11,847 nt of DNA from Chloroflexota bacterium (GCA_016200825.1 JACQEA010000148.1:1-11847), one strand, 5' to 3'; positions 1 through 7,622 are shown, numbered from the stretch's first letter. Notes: generated from the sequence alone by a model not told the origin. Made by a program: numbers and translations.

Positions 1-540
1 TTGAATGTGACGAATGATCTCGCGGTCGGGTTGCGAATTCCATTTCACGCGGCTGAAGAAATAAAAATCATCCATGGGCGAATGGATGTGAACACGATCA
101 CGGATGAAGAAATGTTGGATGTCGCGGCGTTCGGCGAAGAAGGCCATCGTCCCATTGCGCGGAAGTTGATGGCGGAAATTATTCACGCGCGGATAGAAGA
201 AATTTTGCAGTTGATTCTTGCCGAGATCAAACGCACCGGCTACGAAAAAATGTTGCCCGCCGGAGTCGTGTTATGCGGAGGGACGGCAGAATTGCCGGGT
301 TTGCGCGCGATCGCGCGGGATGTTTTCCAAATGCCGGTGCGGATTGGGATGCCGAGCGCGATGGAAGGTTTTGTGGATCGCGTTTCTTCTCCGGCCTTTG
401 CGACCGCGATTGGTTTATTGTTGTGGGGATTTGAAAATGGATCGGTCGCTGAAAATGGAATCACGCGCAGCAAACGTGAAAATCCAAGCCCATTAGCGGG
501 AGTGCTCGGATGGGCTAAACGGGCATTTTTGCCTGGATAA
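1..540 (+). CDS. ftsA: Cell division protein FtsA, C-terminal part (5' end outside window)
   Basis: This is the C-terminal 179 residues of FtsA, the actin-like protein that tethers FtsZ filaments to the membrane and recruits the divisome. The opening residues VTNDLAVGLRIP match the FtsA segment that follows the phosphate-binding region, and VVLCGGTAELPGL (about residues 89-101 of the fragment) is the second actin-fold nucleotide-binding motif. The tail AGVLGWAKRAFLPG looks like the amphipathic membrane-targeting helix found at FtsA C-termini. The frame is open from base 1, and the TTG at position 1 lies inside a conserved region, so it is not a start. ftsZ follows 191 bases downstream in the usual ftsA-ftsZ order. 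The family call rests on motifs and context and is secure. Confidence 0.93.
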   Translation: MNVTNDLAVGLRIPFHAAEEIKIIHGRMDVNTITDEEMLDVAAFGEEGHRPIARKLMAEIIHARIEEILQLILAEIKRTGYEKMLPAGVVLCGGTAELPGLRAIARDVFQMPVRIGMPSAMEGFVDRVSSPAFATAIGLLLWGFENGSVAENGITRSKRENPSPLAGVLGWAKRAFLPG

Positions 541-569
541 TTTGAATGGCGTACGGATCAATATGGGTA

Positions 570-598
570 TTGACAGAACAACAGGGATAGCATAAAAT
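570..598 (+). promoter_or_regulatory. Sigma70-type promoter of ftsZ
   Basis: TTGACA (570-575) and TAAAAT (593-598) are separated by exactly 17 bases in the ftsA-ftsZ gap, which predicts a transcription start near 605. This gives ftsZ its own promoter in addition to any readthrough from ftsA, as is common in division clusters. Confidence 0.75.
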
Positions 599-602
599 AC
601 GC

Positions 603-658
603 GCATTCTCCAAGATATAGTAGGCATGTTTGAAGAAGACGCTATATTTAGAGAATGC
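603..658 (+). other. Hairpin in the ftsZ 5' leader
   Basis: GCATTCTC (603-610) pairs with GAGAATGC (651-658), and the inner ATATAG (615-620) pairs with CTATAT (642-647). This is 14 base pairs with one asymmetric internal loop and a loop of about 21 bases. It begins at or within a few bases of the predicted transcription start, so it would cap the 5' end of ftsZ mRNA. There is no T run after it, so it is not a terminator. It could stabilise the transcript, or the DNA could be an operator. Confidence 0.55.
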
Positions 659-731
659 AACGGTGCTAACTCTGAATGGGGCTCGACGTAACAGCAGAGA
701 GCGGATTGGCACACTGCAAGGAGGATTGACG

Positions 732-1832
732 ATGCAGTCAGAAAATTTTGTCCGCGATAATCCGGCGGAAATTAAAGTTGTTGGTGTTGGCGGTGGTGGC
801 ACGAACGCAGTGAATCGAATGATCATGGAAGGAATTCGCGGCGTTAATTTTGTCGCGATCAACACGGATGCGCAAGCGCTGGCGCACGCCAAGCCGTCAC
901 AAAAAATTCGGATTGGCGATAAAATAACGCGCGGACTTGGCGCGGGCGGCGATCCGGCTATGGGTGAAAGAGCCGCGGAAGAATCCAGTGATAATCTGCG
1001 CAAACTGCTGGCCGGAACCGATATGATCTTCATCACCGCGGGAATGGGTGGCGGGACCGGAACCGGCGCGGCGCCAATTATCGCGCGCATCGCGAAGGAA
1101 GTTGGATCGCTTGTCATTGGCGTCATCACCAAACCATTCGCGTTCGAGGGAACACGCCGACGAACGGTGGCGGATGAAGGACTCAACAAACTCAAAGAGC
1201 ATGTTGATACGCTGATTGTGATTCCAAATGATCGCTTGCTCGAAATGGTGGACGACAAAGTTTCTCTGCAAGACGCGTTTCGCACTGCCGATGATGTCTT
1301 GCGGCAAGGCATTCAAGGCATCAGCGAATTGATTACCGTCCATGGTTTGATCAATCTCGATTTTGCCGATGTCAAAGCGATTATGGGCGCGGGTGGCGCG
1401 GCGTTGATGGCAATCGGCCGCGCGTCCGGCGAAAATCGCGCGGTGCATGCCGCGGAAGCCGCGATCAAAAGTCCATTACTCGATCTCAGTATTCACGGCG
1501 CGCGCGGTGTACTTTTTAATGTGACCGGCGGCGAAAATTTGACTCTGCACGAAGTGTACGACTCGGCCGGTGTGATTCGCGCAGTTGCGGATCCGGATGT
1601 GAACCTGATTTTTGGCGCGGTCATCAATCCGGACATGAAAGACGAAATTCAAATTACGGTGATTGCGACGGGTTTTTCCGCGAATGGTAAACGCCAAGTT
1701 GGCGGCGGGCAAGCGGTGGGAAATGTGCTCGCGGCACCGGGCAAAAAGACAATTGAATTTCCGGTGCGCACATTTGATACGCCAGAAGATTTGGATATTC
1801 CCGCGTTTTTGCGCAAACGTGTTGCGAACTAA
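732..1832 (+). CDS. ftsZ: Cell division GTPase FtsZ
   Basis: FtsZ is the tubulin-like GTPase that polymerises into the cytokinetic Z ring. The 366-residue protein has the N-terminal glycine-rich strand VVGVGGGGTNAV (16-27) and the tubulin signature GGGTGTG (106-112). The T7 synergy loop NLDFADVKAIMGAGG (208-222) supplies catalytic Asp210 and Asp213 to the next subunit. The C-terminal peptide DLDIPAFLRKR (353-363) is the usual docking site for FtsA and other partners. The disordered linker before it is short, about 35 residues. I chose ATG 732 because AAGGAGG lies 7 bases upstream (718-724). The open frame extends up to 630, but that part has no FtsZ similarity and overlaps the leader hairpin. 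All key residues are present. Confidence 0.97.
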   Translation: MQSENFVRDNPAEIKVVGVGGGGTNAVNRMIMEGIRGVNFVAINTDAQALAHAKPSQKIRIGDKITRGLGAGGDPAMGERAAEESSDNLRKLLAGTDMIFITAGMGGGTGTGAAPIIARIAKEVGSLVIGVITKPFAFEGTRRRTVADEGLNKLKEHVDTLIVIPNDRLLEMVDDKVSLQDAFRTADDVLRQGIQGISELITVHGLINLDFADVKAIMGAGGAALMAIGRASGENRAVHAAEAAIKSPLLDLSIHGARGVLFNVTGGENLTLHEVYDSAGVIRAVADPDVNLIFGAVINPDMKDEIQITVIATGFSANGKRQVGGGQAVGNVLAAPGKKTIEFPVRTFDTPEDLDIPAFLRKRVAN

Positions 1833-1852
1833 CTTGCGTTTTCAAAGATCGC

Positions 1853-1891
1853 CACCTTAATTTTTCTATCCGAAAACGAAAATTTAAGGTG
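1853..1891 (+). repeat. AT-rich inverted repeat after ftsZ
   Basis: The 14-base arm at 1853-1866, starting CACCTTAA, is complementary to 1878-1891, ending TTAAGGTG, at 13 of 14 positions. The 11-base loop contains CCGAAAAC. It starts 20 bases after the ftsZ stop and is not followed by a T run on either strand. It is more likely an mRNA 3'-end stabiliser or a weak terminator than a strong intrinsic terminator. Confidence 0.5.
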
Positions 1892-1974
1892 AACGGCTTG
1901 CCTTTGCGAAACGGATATGATAGACTGCGCGGGCGCGCGGAGCGAGGTTGCACATGATCCGTAATTTAAACGGT

Positions 1975-2018
1975 GAGGGTTTGAGTTGCTTTTCATTTTG
2001 CATCTCAAACCCTCTTTT
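1975..2018 (+). terminator. Intrinsic terminator-like hairpin in the ftsZ-nrdR gap
   Basis: GAGGGTTTGAG (1975-1985) pairs perfectly with CTCAAACCCTC (2004-2014), an 11-base-pair stem with an 18-base loop, and TTTT follows at once. It would end the ftsZ transcript. It stands only 38 bases before the nrdR start codon, with no room for a separate promoter between them, so nrdR may be expressed through this hairpin. Confidence 0.7.
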
Positions 2019-2056
2019 GCGCCGCGACGCGTGAGCGTTCCATTTGGAGACGAGCC

Positions 2057-2548
2057 ATGAAATGCCCATTTTGCGGAAAAGATGCCAACAAAGTAATTGA
2101 CACGCGCGAATCGGAAGAGACGATTCGCCGCCGCCGCGAATGTTTGAATTGCAAGCGCCGGTTCACGACGTACGAACGAATCGCGCAGACGGGACTCATG
2201 GTCATCAAGCAAGATGCGCGCCGCGAAACATTTGACCGACAAAAACTTTTGGGCGGGATTGTCAAAGCGTGCGCCAAACGCCCCGTGTCAATGGAAGCGA
2301 TTGAGGCGACGGTGGATCAGATCGAATTGGATTTGCATACGCTGGGTAAATCCGAAATTGATTCGCAAAAGATTGGGCAGATGCTGATGGAAAAATTACG
2401 CGTGTTGGATGACGTCGCGTATGTTCGGTTCGCGTCGGTTTATCGGCGTTTTGCCGATCTCGATTCGCTGGCGTCCGAAATTCAACGCTTGAAAGAAAAA
2501 AAACAACGCGAAGTCGAAGAACGTTTACAAACCAAGCTCGGAATCTAA
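2057..2548 (+). CDS. nrdR: Transcriptional repressor NrdR
   Basis: NrdR senses ATP and dATP and represses ribonucleotide reductase genes when dNTP levels are high. The 163 residues fit the family's usual length of about 150-170. An N-terminal zinc ribbon is formed by Cys3, Cys6, Cys29 and Cys32 (CPFC and CLNC) and includes the family stretch RRRRECLNCKRRFTTYE. The ATP-cone domain follows from about residue 46 (VIKQDARRETFDRQKLLGGI is its opening) to about 136. The tail from about 143 is charged and coiled-coil-like (QRLKEKKQREVEERL). GGAGA (2046-2050) sits 6 bases before ATG 2057. nrdJ, its expected target, lies directly downstream, which strongly supports the call. I could not find a convincing NrdR-box pair by eye upstream of either gene. 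Confidence 0.97.
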   Translation: MKCPFCGKDANKVIDTRESEETIRRRRECLNCKRRFTTYERIAQTGLMVIKQDARRETFDRQKLLGGIVKACAKRPVSMEAIEATVDQIELDLHTLGKSEIDSQKIGQMLMEKLRVLDDVAYVRFASVYRRFADLDSLASEIQRLKEKKQREVEERLQTKLGI

Positions 2549-2661
2549 TTCGCGGCACGCCCGTTCGCGCTTGATCTTCCTGATTGAGGAAGGAAATCAT
2601 TCTGCGAAAAGAACCAAGGCGCGCCGCATTTTTTTTGAAATCAATCTCGAGGAGGAGAAAC

Positions 2662-5130
2662 ATGGTGGATCGGCTGGAAACTCGCGCGTCGGTTGGAATG
2701 CAAAATCCAAAGCGCAAACCGATTTCCATGACGCCGAATGCGCGCACGGTTTTGGAAAAACGTTACCTTCGCCGCGGCGAAGACGGTAAACCAATCGAAA
2801 CGCCGGAAGAAATGTTCGAACGCGTTGCGCGCACGATCGCTGAGCCAGAGACGCGTTATGGCGGCGATCCTTCCGCCATCACCGAACAATTCTATTCCCT
2901 CTTAACCGATCTGCGATTCTTCCCCAATTCACCAACTTTTACTGGCGCGGGCACACCCCTCGGACAACTTGCCGCGTGTTTTGTGTTGCCCATTTCGGAT
3001 GATATGGGACGCGATTCGAGCGGAATTTTTTCTACGTTGCGCGCGGCGGCGCTGATTCAACAAACCGGCGGCGGCAACGGTTTTTCGTTTTCGCACCTAC
3101 GCCCGCGCGGCGATCACGTTCACGCGAGCGCGGGCATCGCGACCGGTCCCGTAGGATTTTTGCGCGTGTACGATACGGCGTTCGGCGAAATCGCGCAAGG
3201 CGGCACACGACGCGGCGCGAATATGGCGGTGTTGCGTGTGGATCATCCGGACATTTTGGAATTTATTCATTGTAAATCGGTTGAAGGACAGATCAGCAAC
3301 TTTAATGTTTCGGTTGGCGTCACGGACGCGTTCATGCGCGCGGTGGAAGATGATACGAATTTTGATTTGATCAATCCGCGCGATGGCAAGCCAGTGCGCG
3401 CGGTGCGCGCGCGCAGTGTATTTGACGAGATTGTGAAATTCGCGCATCACAATGGCGAGCCGGGGATGTTGTTTCTGGACGCGGCGAATCGCACGAATCC
3501 GGTTCCGCACTTGTACGAATTAGAGGCCACAAATCCGTGTGGTGAACAGTATTTAGGTCCGTACGAAAACTGTTGTCTCGGTTCGATCAATTTAGCACAA
3601 CACGTCACGCGCGATAATAAAATTGATTGGCAAAAACTACGCGCCTCCACCGAACTCTCGACGCGTTTTTTGGATAATGTCGTAGACGCGAATAAATATG
3701 TCCCCGCCGTTCCCGAATTATCCGACGCCGCGTCGCGCGCGCGACGCATCGGTCTCGGCATTATGGGTTTAGGCGATTTGATGTATCGGCTTGAAGTGCG
3801 GTACGGTTCGCGCGCAGGCGAAGAACTAGCCGGACAAGTTATGGAATTTGTGCGCTATCACGCGATGAAAACAAGTATCGAACTGGCGCGCGAGCGCGGC
3901 GCTTTTCCGGCAATCGCAGGATCAATTTACGATCCCGCAAATTTGAAATGGACGCCGCCACAACCAATCGAACCTTTTACGCGCGAGTGGGCGCGTCCGC
4001 GTTTGGATTGGAATGAAATTGTTGTCGGAATTAAAAAGCATGGCATTCGCAATGCCGCGCAAACAACCATCGCGCCGACCGGCACCATCGCGACGGTCGC
4101 GGGCGTTGAATCGTACGGGTGCGAGCCGGTGTTTGCGCTCGCGTACACGCGGCATATGAACGATAACGGCGCGGATCACGCGCTCGATTATTTCAGTCCG
4201 CTCTTTGAGCGCGCGTTGTTGGACGCGGGGTTAGATGAAACCATGCGGCAAAAAATTCTCGCGCGTGTGATTCTCAACGGCTCGTGCCAAGATAGCGAAC
4301 TCGTTCCGCAAAAAATCCGCGATCCATTTGTTGTCGCGAGTGATATTACGCCGACCGAACATGTGCGCATGCAAGCGGCACTGCAAGCGTTTGTGGACAA
4401 CTCGCTTTCTAAAACAATTAATTTTCCAGAAACCGCGACGATTGAAGATGTCGAGCACGCGTATTTTCTGGCGTGGAAGTTGGGATGCAAAGGAATTACC
4501 GTATACGTCGCGGGGACGCGCGAAAAAGTTGTGCTGGAAACTAAAGAGACCGCGCAAAAGAAAAGTCAACAGTCCCACAGGGATGCTTCGCAATCAACCG
4601 TTAGCCGTCAACAGTTTGTCGTCGCGCAGAAAAAACCGCGCGACCATTCGCTCATCGGCAAGACGTACAAAATTGCGACGCCGCTGGGAACTGCGTACGT
4701 GACCGTGAATCACAACGGCGACAACGAACCGTTTGAAGTGTTTTGCAATATTGGCAAAGCCGGTTCGGATACCGCGGCGGTGAGTGAAGCGATTGGCAGA
4801 ATGATTTCGCTCGCGTTGCGTTTGCCGTCGCCGCTATCGCCGACGGAACGTTTGGAGCAAGTGGTTGAGCAATTAAGCGAAATTGGCGGCGGGCGCGCGT
4901 TGGGCTTGGGTCCGCATCGCGTGCGTTCATTGCCGGATGGAATCGCGCAAGTGTTAGCGGAAGAATTAGGCAATTCGCTTGACGTTCGCGCAGACGCGGA
5001 ACAAATCGCGCCGGAAGAAAAATTGCGCGCGACGCCGATTGGCGATTTGTGTCCAGAGTGCGGACACGCGGCGTTGGTGAATGAAGAAGGTTGCAAAAAA
5101 TGTTATGCGTGTGGGCATAGTGAATGCTAG
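2662..5130 (+). CDS. nrdJ: Adenosylcobalamin-dependent (class II) ribonucleoside-diphosphate reductase
   Basis: This enzyme reduces ribonucleotides to deoxyribonucleotides with a radical made from coenzyme B12, so it needs neither oxygen nor a second subunit. The 822-residue protein has the barrel core: LRFFPNSPTFTGAG (85-98), Cys106 in AACFVLP, the active-site loop NPCGEQ (291-296, with Asn291, Cys293 and Glu295) and the phosphate-binding APTGTIA (471-477). A TSCPD-type domain occupies about 665-720. The C-terminal cysteine-rich tail (Cys797, 800, 811, 814, 817, 822) re-reduces the active site or binds zinc. ATG 2662 was chosen because GAGGAGGAG lies just upstream; the frame stays open to 2584 without similarity to the family. 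Residues of about 634-651, between the barrel and the TSCPD domain, are repeat-derived (see 4565-4615). Regulation by the adjacent NrdR is expected. Confidence 0.96.
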   Translation: MVDRLETRASVGMQNPKRKPISMTPNARTVLEKRYLRRGEDGKPIETPEEMFERVARTIAEPETRYGGDPSAITEQFYSLLTDLRFFPNSPTFTGAGTPLGQLAACFVLPISDDMGRDSSGIFSTLRAAALIQQTGGGNGFSFSHLRPRGDHVHASAGIATGPVGFLRVYDTAFGEIAQGGTRRGANMAVLRVDHPDILEFIHCKSVEGQISNFNVSVGVTDAFMRAVEDDTNFDLINPRDGKPVRAVRARSVFDEIVKFAHHNGEPGMLFLDAANRTNPVPHLYELEATNPCGEQYLGPYENCCLGSINLAQHVTRDNKIDWQKLRASTELSTRFLDNVVDANKYVPAVPELSDAASRARRIGLGIMGLGDLMYRLEVRYGSRAGEELAGQVMEFVRYHAMKTSIELARERGAFPAIAGSIYDPANLKWTPPQPIEPFTREWARPRLDWNEIVVGIKKHGIRNAAQTTIAPTGTIATVAGVESYGCEPVFALAYTRHMNDNGADHALDYFSPLFERALLDAGLDETMRQKILARVILNGSCQDSELVPQKIRDPFVVASDITPTEHVRMQAALQAFVDNSLSKTINFPETATIEDVEHAYFLAWKLGCKGITVYVAGTREKVVLETKETAQKKSQQSHRDASQSTVSRQQFVVAQKKPRDHSLIGKTYKIATPLGTAYVTVNHNGDNEPFEVFCNIGKAGSDTAAVSEAIGRMISLALRLPSPLSPTERLEQVVEQLSEIGGGRALGLGPHRVRSLPDGIAQVLAEELGNSLDVRADAEQIAPEEKLRATPIGDLCPECGHAALVNEEGCKKCYACGHSEC
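4565..4615 (+). repeat. Repeat-derived insertion within nrdJ
   Basis: GTCAACAGT occurs at 4565-4573 and again at 4607-4615. The copies are 42 bases apart, exactly 14 codons. Between them are the small palindrome TCCCACAGGGA (4573-4583) and GATGCTTCGC, whose GCTTCGC resembles the repeats seen later in the window. The encoded low-complexity stretch KSQQSHRDASQSTVSRQQF is unlike the rest of NrdJ and falls in a linker between domains, where it would be tolerated. Confidence 0.5.
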
Positions 5131-5133
5131 AGA

Positions 5134-5196
5134 CAGTCGTCAGTAATCAGTAAACAGTAATCAGTAGACAGTGATCAGTAATCAGTAAAAAGTAAA
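5134..5196 (+). repeat. Imperfect 7-base tandem repeat, nine units (consensus CAGTAAT)
   Basis: Nine consecutive 7-base units start three bases after the nrdJ stop: CAGTCGT, CAGTAAT, CAGTAAA, CAGTAAT, CAGTAGA, CAGTGAT, CAGTAAT, CAGTAAA, AAGTAAA. The tract is non-coding and lies between the nrdJ stop and its terminator. Confidence 0.85.
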
Positions 5197-5200
5197 TGGT

Positions 5201-5231
5201 GGCGAGTGACGCGAGTTGCTCGCCCTTTTTT
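5201..5231 (+). terminator. Intrinsic terminator of nrdJ
   Basis: GGCGAG (5201-5206) pairs with CTCGCC (5219-5224) around a 12-base loop, and a C and six T residues follow (5226-5231). It is correctly placed after nrdJ and the tandem repeat and would separate nrdJ from the homing endonuclease unit. Confidence 0.75.
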
Positions 5232-5269
5232 CTCTGTGACCTCTGTCTTCTCGGTACTGAGATTTTTAT

Positions 5270-5298
5270 TTGCTTAATTTTTTACAGTCTGCTATAAT
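5270..5298 (+). promoter_or_regulatory. Extended -10 promoter driving the endonuclease and tRNA-Pro unit
   Basis: TTGCTT (5270-5275) and a perfect TATAAT (5293-5298) are separated by 17 bases, and TGC directly precedes the -10, giving an extended -10 element. The predicted start is near 5305. With the nrdJ terminator upstream and the next strong hairpin only after the tRNA (6055), this promoter should produce one transcript carrying both the endonuclease ORF and tRNA-Pro. Confidence 0.8.
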
Positions 5299-5339
5299 CC
5301 AAATTGCAAATCGGGACGCAGTGTTGAACAAAAGAGAAG

Positions 5340-5921
5340 ATGGTTACGCCGCTTTTACCGTCTGTAGAATTCGCGTATCTGATTGGAGTGATTGCTGGTG
5401 ATGGTTGCATCACTCGCGCAGGAAGAGTGTTCAAGCTAGAAATTTCTTGTGATGCCGCGTATCCCGAACTGATTACAACTTTCCAGAATTTGGTTGAGAA
5501 GTTGACAGGTCTTCGAGTTGGCGTCTATAAAGTGAAAAGGAAAAATTGTTTTAGAGTAGTTGCCAATTCCGCGACTCTGCCGACTTTATTGGGCTTGCCG
5601 CCCGGAGCCAAGTCAAAAAACGGATTTGCAATCCCAGATTGGATTTTCGAAAGCGTTGATTGTGTCAAGGCTTTTGCCAAAGGGCTAATTGAAACAGATG
5701 GGACTGTGGCAAGAGTGCACAGACATGGCGGTTGGTACTGGCACGTACATTTCAGCGCGTCGAACGCTGTCATCATGTCAAGTTTTTTGAGGGCAACAGA
5801 GATTCTAGGTTACACATTTCAAGTTAATGGCCCCAAGGCATATCTATCGAATACGCCTCTCACCAAACAATTGATTGCAGACCTTGGTATCACAAAGCTT
5901 AAGGCGTACGTCTATCCTTAA
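5340..5921 (+). CDS. LAGLIDADG homing endonuclease (two-motif, monomeric type)
   Basis: Homing endonucleases cut a long specific DNA site and spread their own gene by repair copying. The 193-residue protein has two LAGLIDADG-type helices: YLIGVIAGDG (residues 13-22, Asp21) and AFAKGLIETDG (111-121, Asp120). The acidic residues ending each motif are the metal-binding catalytic pair. The spacing of about 99 residues fits a single-chain, pseudo-dimeric enzyme. A weak purine-rich AGAGAAG precedes ATG 5340. The gene is free-standing; I see no intein splice residues and no group I intron core around it. Its codons use far less CGCG than its neighbours, a sign of transfer. The stop codon's last base (5921) directly abuts tRNA-Pro. 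A maturase role is a possible alternative. Confidence 0.85.
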   Translation: MVTPLLPSVEFAYLIGVIAGDGCITRAGRVFKLEISCDAAYPELITTFQNLVEKLTGLRVGVYKVKRKNCFRVVANSATLPTLLGLPPGAKSKNGFAIPDWIFESVDCVKAFAKGLIETDGTVARVHRHGGWYWHVHFSASNAVIMSSFLRATEILGYTFQVNGPKAYLSNTPLTKQLIADLGITKLKAYVYP

Positions 5922-5997
<76 letters not shown>

Positions 5998-6054
5998 TCA
6001 TTCAGAAAAATTTCAGCGCCGCAACAGTGCGTTTCATCAGGGCGTTCTTTGCAA

Positions 6055-6089
6055 AATGGTCGAGGCGCAACACCTCGACCATTGTTTTG
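6055..6089 (+). terminator. Intrinsic terminator after tRNA-Pro
   Basis: AATGGTCGAGG (6055-6065) pairs perfectly with CCTCGACCATT (6073-6083), an 11-base-pair stem with a 7-base loop, followed by GTTTTGT. It would end the endonuclease and tRNA transcript just before the kinase gene. Confidence 0.8.
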
Positions 6090-6104
6090 TCAAAAAAAAA
6101 TTCG

Positions 6105-7622
6105 ATGACGCAAATGGACAATGCCGTCCGGAGCGATGTGCCGCTCCTGAATTCAACTCACGTTTCGCTCGACGCGATTGCGCGTGTTCTTCCTCTGCTC
6201 GCGGATATCAATCGGGCGGATATATTGATCTGCGAGACACGCGACGCGGAAACTGCGCGCGTCGTCGCGCACGCGCGCCCACATTCGATTGCCCCCGTTT
6301 ATCGGCACGCGCTTGTTGGTCAGTTGGTGACGCGCGAAGAATCCGTGTCGCTTTTTCGCGCGATGACGGACCGCCAATACGCGCGCGGCTTGCACGAAAC
6401 GGTGCGCGATAAACCGGCGAACGGCGAAGGCCCGCTTGCGCCCACCGTGCAAGAAGCATATCCAATTGAAAACGGTGAAGGTAAAATCATCGGCGCGTTA
6501 TTGATCGAAACGAATTTGCTGGAGAGCGAGCGATTGCGTCGGCGCAGTGAAGTGTTTCAACGCATGTTGAGCGCGTTGCAATTAATGGCATTGCGCGGCG
6601 AGCCGCAACACGCGGAAACGTTGACGGCCTTCGGCGAGTACGATGGAATCATCATCGTGGATGCGGATCGCGTGATTCGGTATATGAGCGGCATCGCGAC
6701 TAACTTGTATCGCAACATCGGTTTCGGCGAGACGCTCATCGGAAAACATTTAGAGTATCTCGAACTCAAGGACGATGAGCTGGTGCATCACGCGATGGAA
6801 ATGCGCGCGTGTATGCAAGTTGAATTAGAAGAACGCGGGCGGACGTGGATCAAACAAGTCGTGCCGCTCACGCGCGCGGCGCGCGCGGTGTGGTTAGGTC
6901 CTGCGCGCGCGCATCTGGTCGGCGCGATGATCCTGATTCATGACGACACGGAATCGCGTCAGCGCGCGCGTGAACTGGCGATCAAGACGACGATGATCAA
7001 AGAAATGCATCATCGCGTCAAGAACGATTTGCAAACCGTTGCCTCGCTCTTGCGGATGCAATCGCGGCAAATGCAAACGACCGAAGCCAAAACCGCGCTC
7101 GGCGAAGCGACGAATCGCATTTTGAGCGTCGCGCACATTCACGAATTTTTGTCGTTGCAAGATTCGAGTGTGATCAACATTCGCGAACTCGCGCAAAAAA
7201 TTTTGCAACAACGCGAGGCGAGTGTGTTGGAACCTGCCGCGCGCATTTCGCTCAGTGTGTCGGGTCCAAATATTTATTTGTCCGCGCGCCAAGCCACCTC
7301 GTGCGCGTTGGTGATCAACGAACTGTTGCAAAACGCGCTCGAGCATGGATACGACGCGCGCGCGGGCGGCGGTTCGATCGCGTTAACGTTTCAAGATTTC
7401 GGCGACGCGGTCGGTTTGAGCGTGCATGACGACGGTTACGCGCTGCCGGAAAATTTCAAGTTGCAAGACATTCACTCGTTAGGATTGCGAATTGTGCAAA
7501 TGTTGGTGACGGAAGATCTCAAAGGTCAATTTGAATTGCAAAGCGATCACGGCGTTACGGCGCTCGTGCGCTTTCCGAAAATTCCATTAGGAGGAGAAGA
7601 CGCGTGGAAAGAACTCGAGTAA
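6105..7622 (+). CDS. PdtaS-like cytoplasmic sensor histidine kinase (HisKA_2)
   Basis: This kinase autophosphorylates on histidine and passes phosphate to the response regulator encoded next to it. There is no signal peptide or membrane segment, so it should sense a cytoplasmic cue. Residues of about 20-150 resemble the GAF-like H_kinase_N sensor domain of PdtaS-type kinases. A PAS-like domain covers about 170-295 (EYDGIIIVDADRVIRYMSG). The HisKA_2 dimer helix MHHRVKNDLQTVASLLRMQS (301-320) holds the phospho-accepting histidine. The HATPase domain has the N box INELLQNALEHG (404-415), DDG (442-444) and the glycine-rich SLGLRIV (458-464). ATG 6105 follows the tRNA terminator with no clear Shine-Dalgarno, so the start is uncertain; ATG 6114 and GTG 6138 are alternatives. 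The frame is open back into the tRNA, which is an artefact. Confidence 0.9.
   Translation: MTQMDNAVRSDVPLLNSTHVSLDAIARVLPLLADINRADILICETRDAETARVVAHARPHSIAPVYRHALVGQLVTREESVSLFRAMTDRQYARGLHETVRDKPANGEGPLAPTVQEAYPIENGEGKIIGALLIETNLLESERLRRRSEVFQRMLSALQLMALRGEPQHAETLTAFGEYDGIIIVDADRVIRYMSGIATNLYRNIGFGETLIGKHLEYLELKDDELVHHAMEMRACMQVELEERGRTWIKQVVPLTRAARAVWLGPARAHLVGAMILIHDDTESRQRARELAIKTTMIKEMHHRVKNDLQTVASLLRMQSRQMQTTEAKTALGEATNRILSVAHIHEFLSLQDSSVINIRELAQKILQQREASVLEPAARISLSVSGPNIYLSARQATSCALVINELLQNALEHGYDARAGGGSIALTFQDFGDAVGLSVHDDGYALPENFKLQDIHSLGLRIVQMLVTEDLKGQFELQSDHGVTALVRFPKIPLGGEDAWKELE

Noticed and set aside
630..731. Upstream extension of FtsZ from TTG 630
   Set aside because: It overlaps the leader hairpin, has no FtsZ similarity, and ATG 732 has a strong Shine-Dalgarno.
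515..1448. Long minus-strand frames opposite ftsZ
   Set aside because: They mirror the strongly biased codon use of ftsZ and have no recognisable motif or ribosome-binding site.
2584..2661. Upstream extension of NrdJ
   Set aside because: The residues are basic and unlike the family, and GAGGAGGAG directly precedes ATG 2662.
2549..2661. Possible terminator between nrdR and nrdJ (T run at 2629-2636)
   Set aside because: The GC-rich stretch before the T run is the self-complementary GGCGCGCC without a loop, and GCGGC/GCCGC are 65 bases apart, so no convincing stem forms. The small hairpin CTTCC/GGAAG at 2576-2592 is too weak to call.
5134..5196. CRISPR array
   Set aside because: The tract is a contiguous 7-base tandem repeat with no spacers and no cas genes near by.
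5340..5921. Intein or group I intron setting for the LAGLIDADG ORF
   Set aside because: nrdJ ends intact upstream, the ORF has its own start and stop, the tRNA is uninterrupted, and I see no splice-junction residues or intron core.
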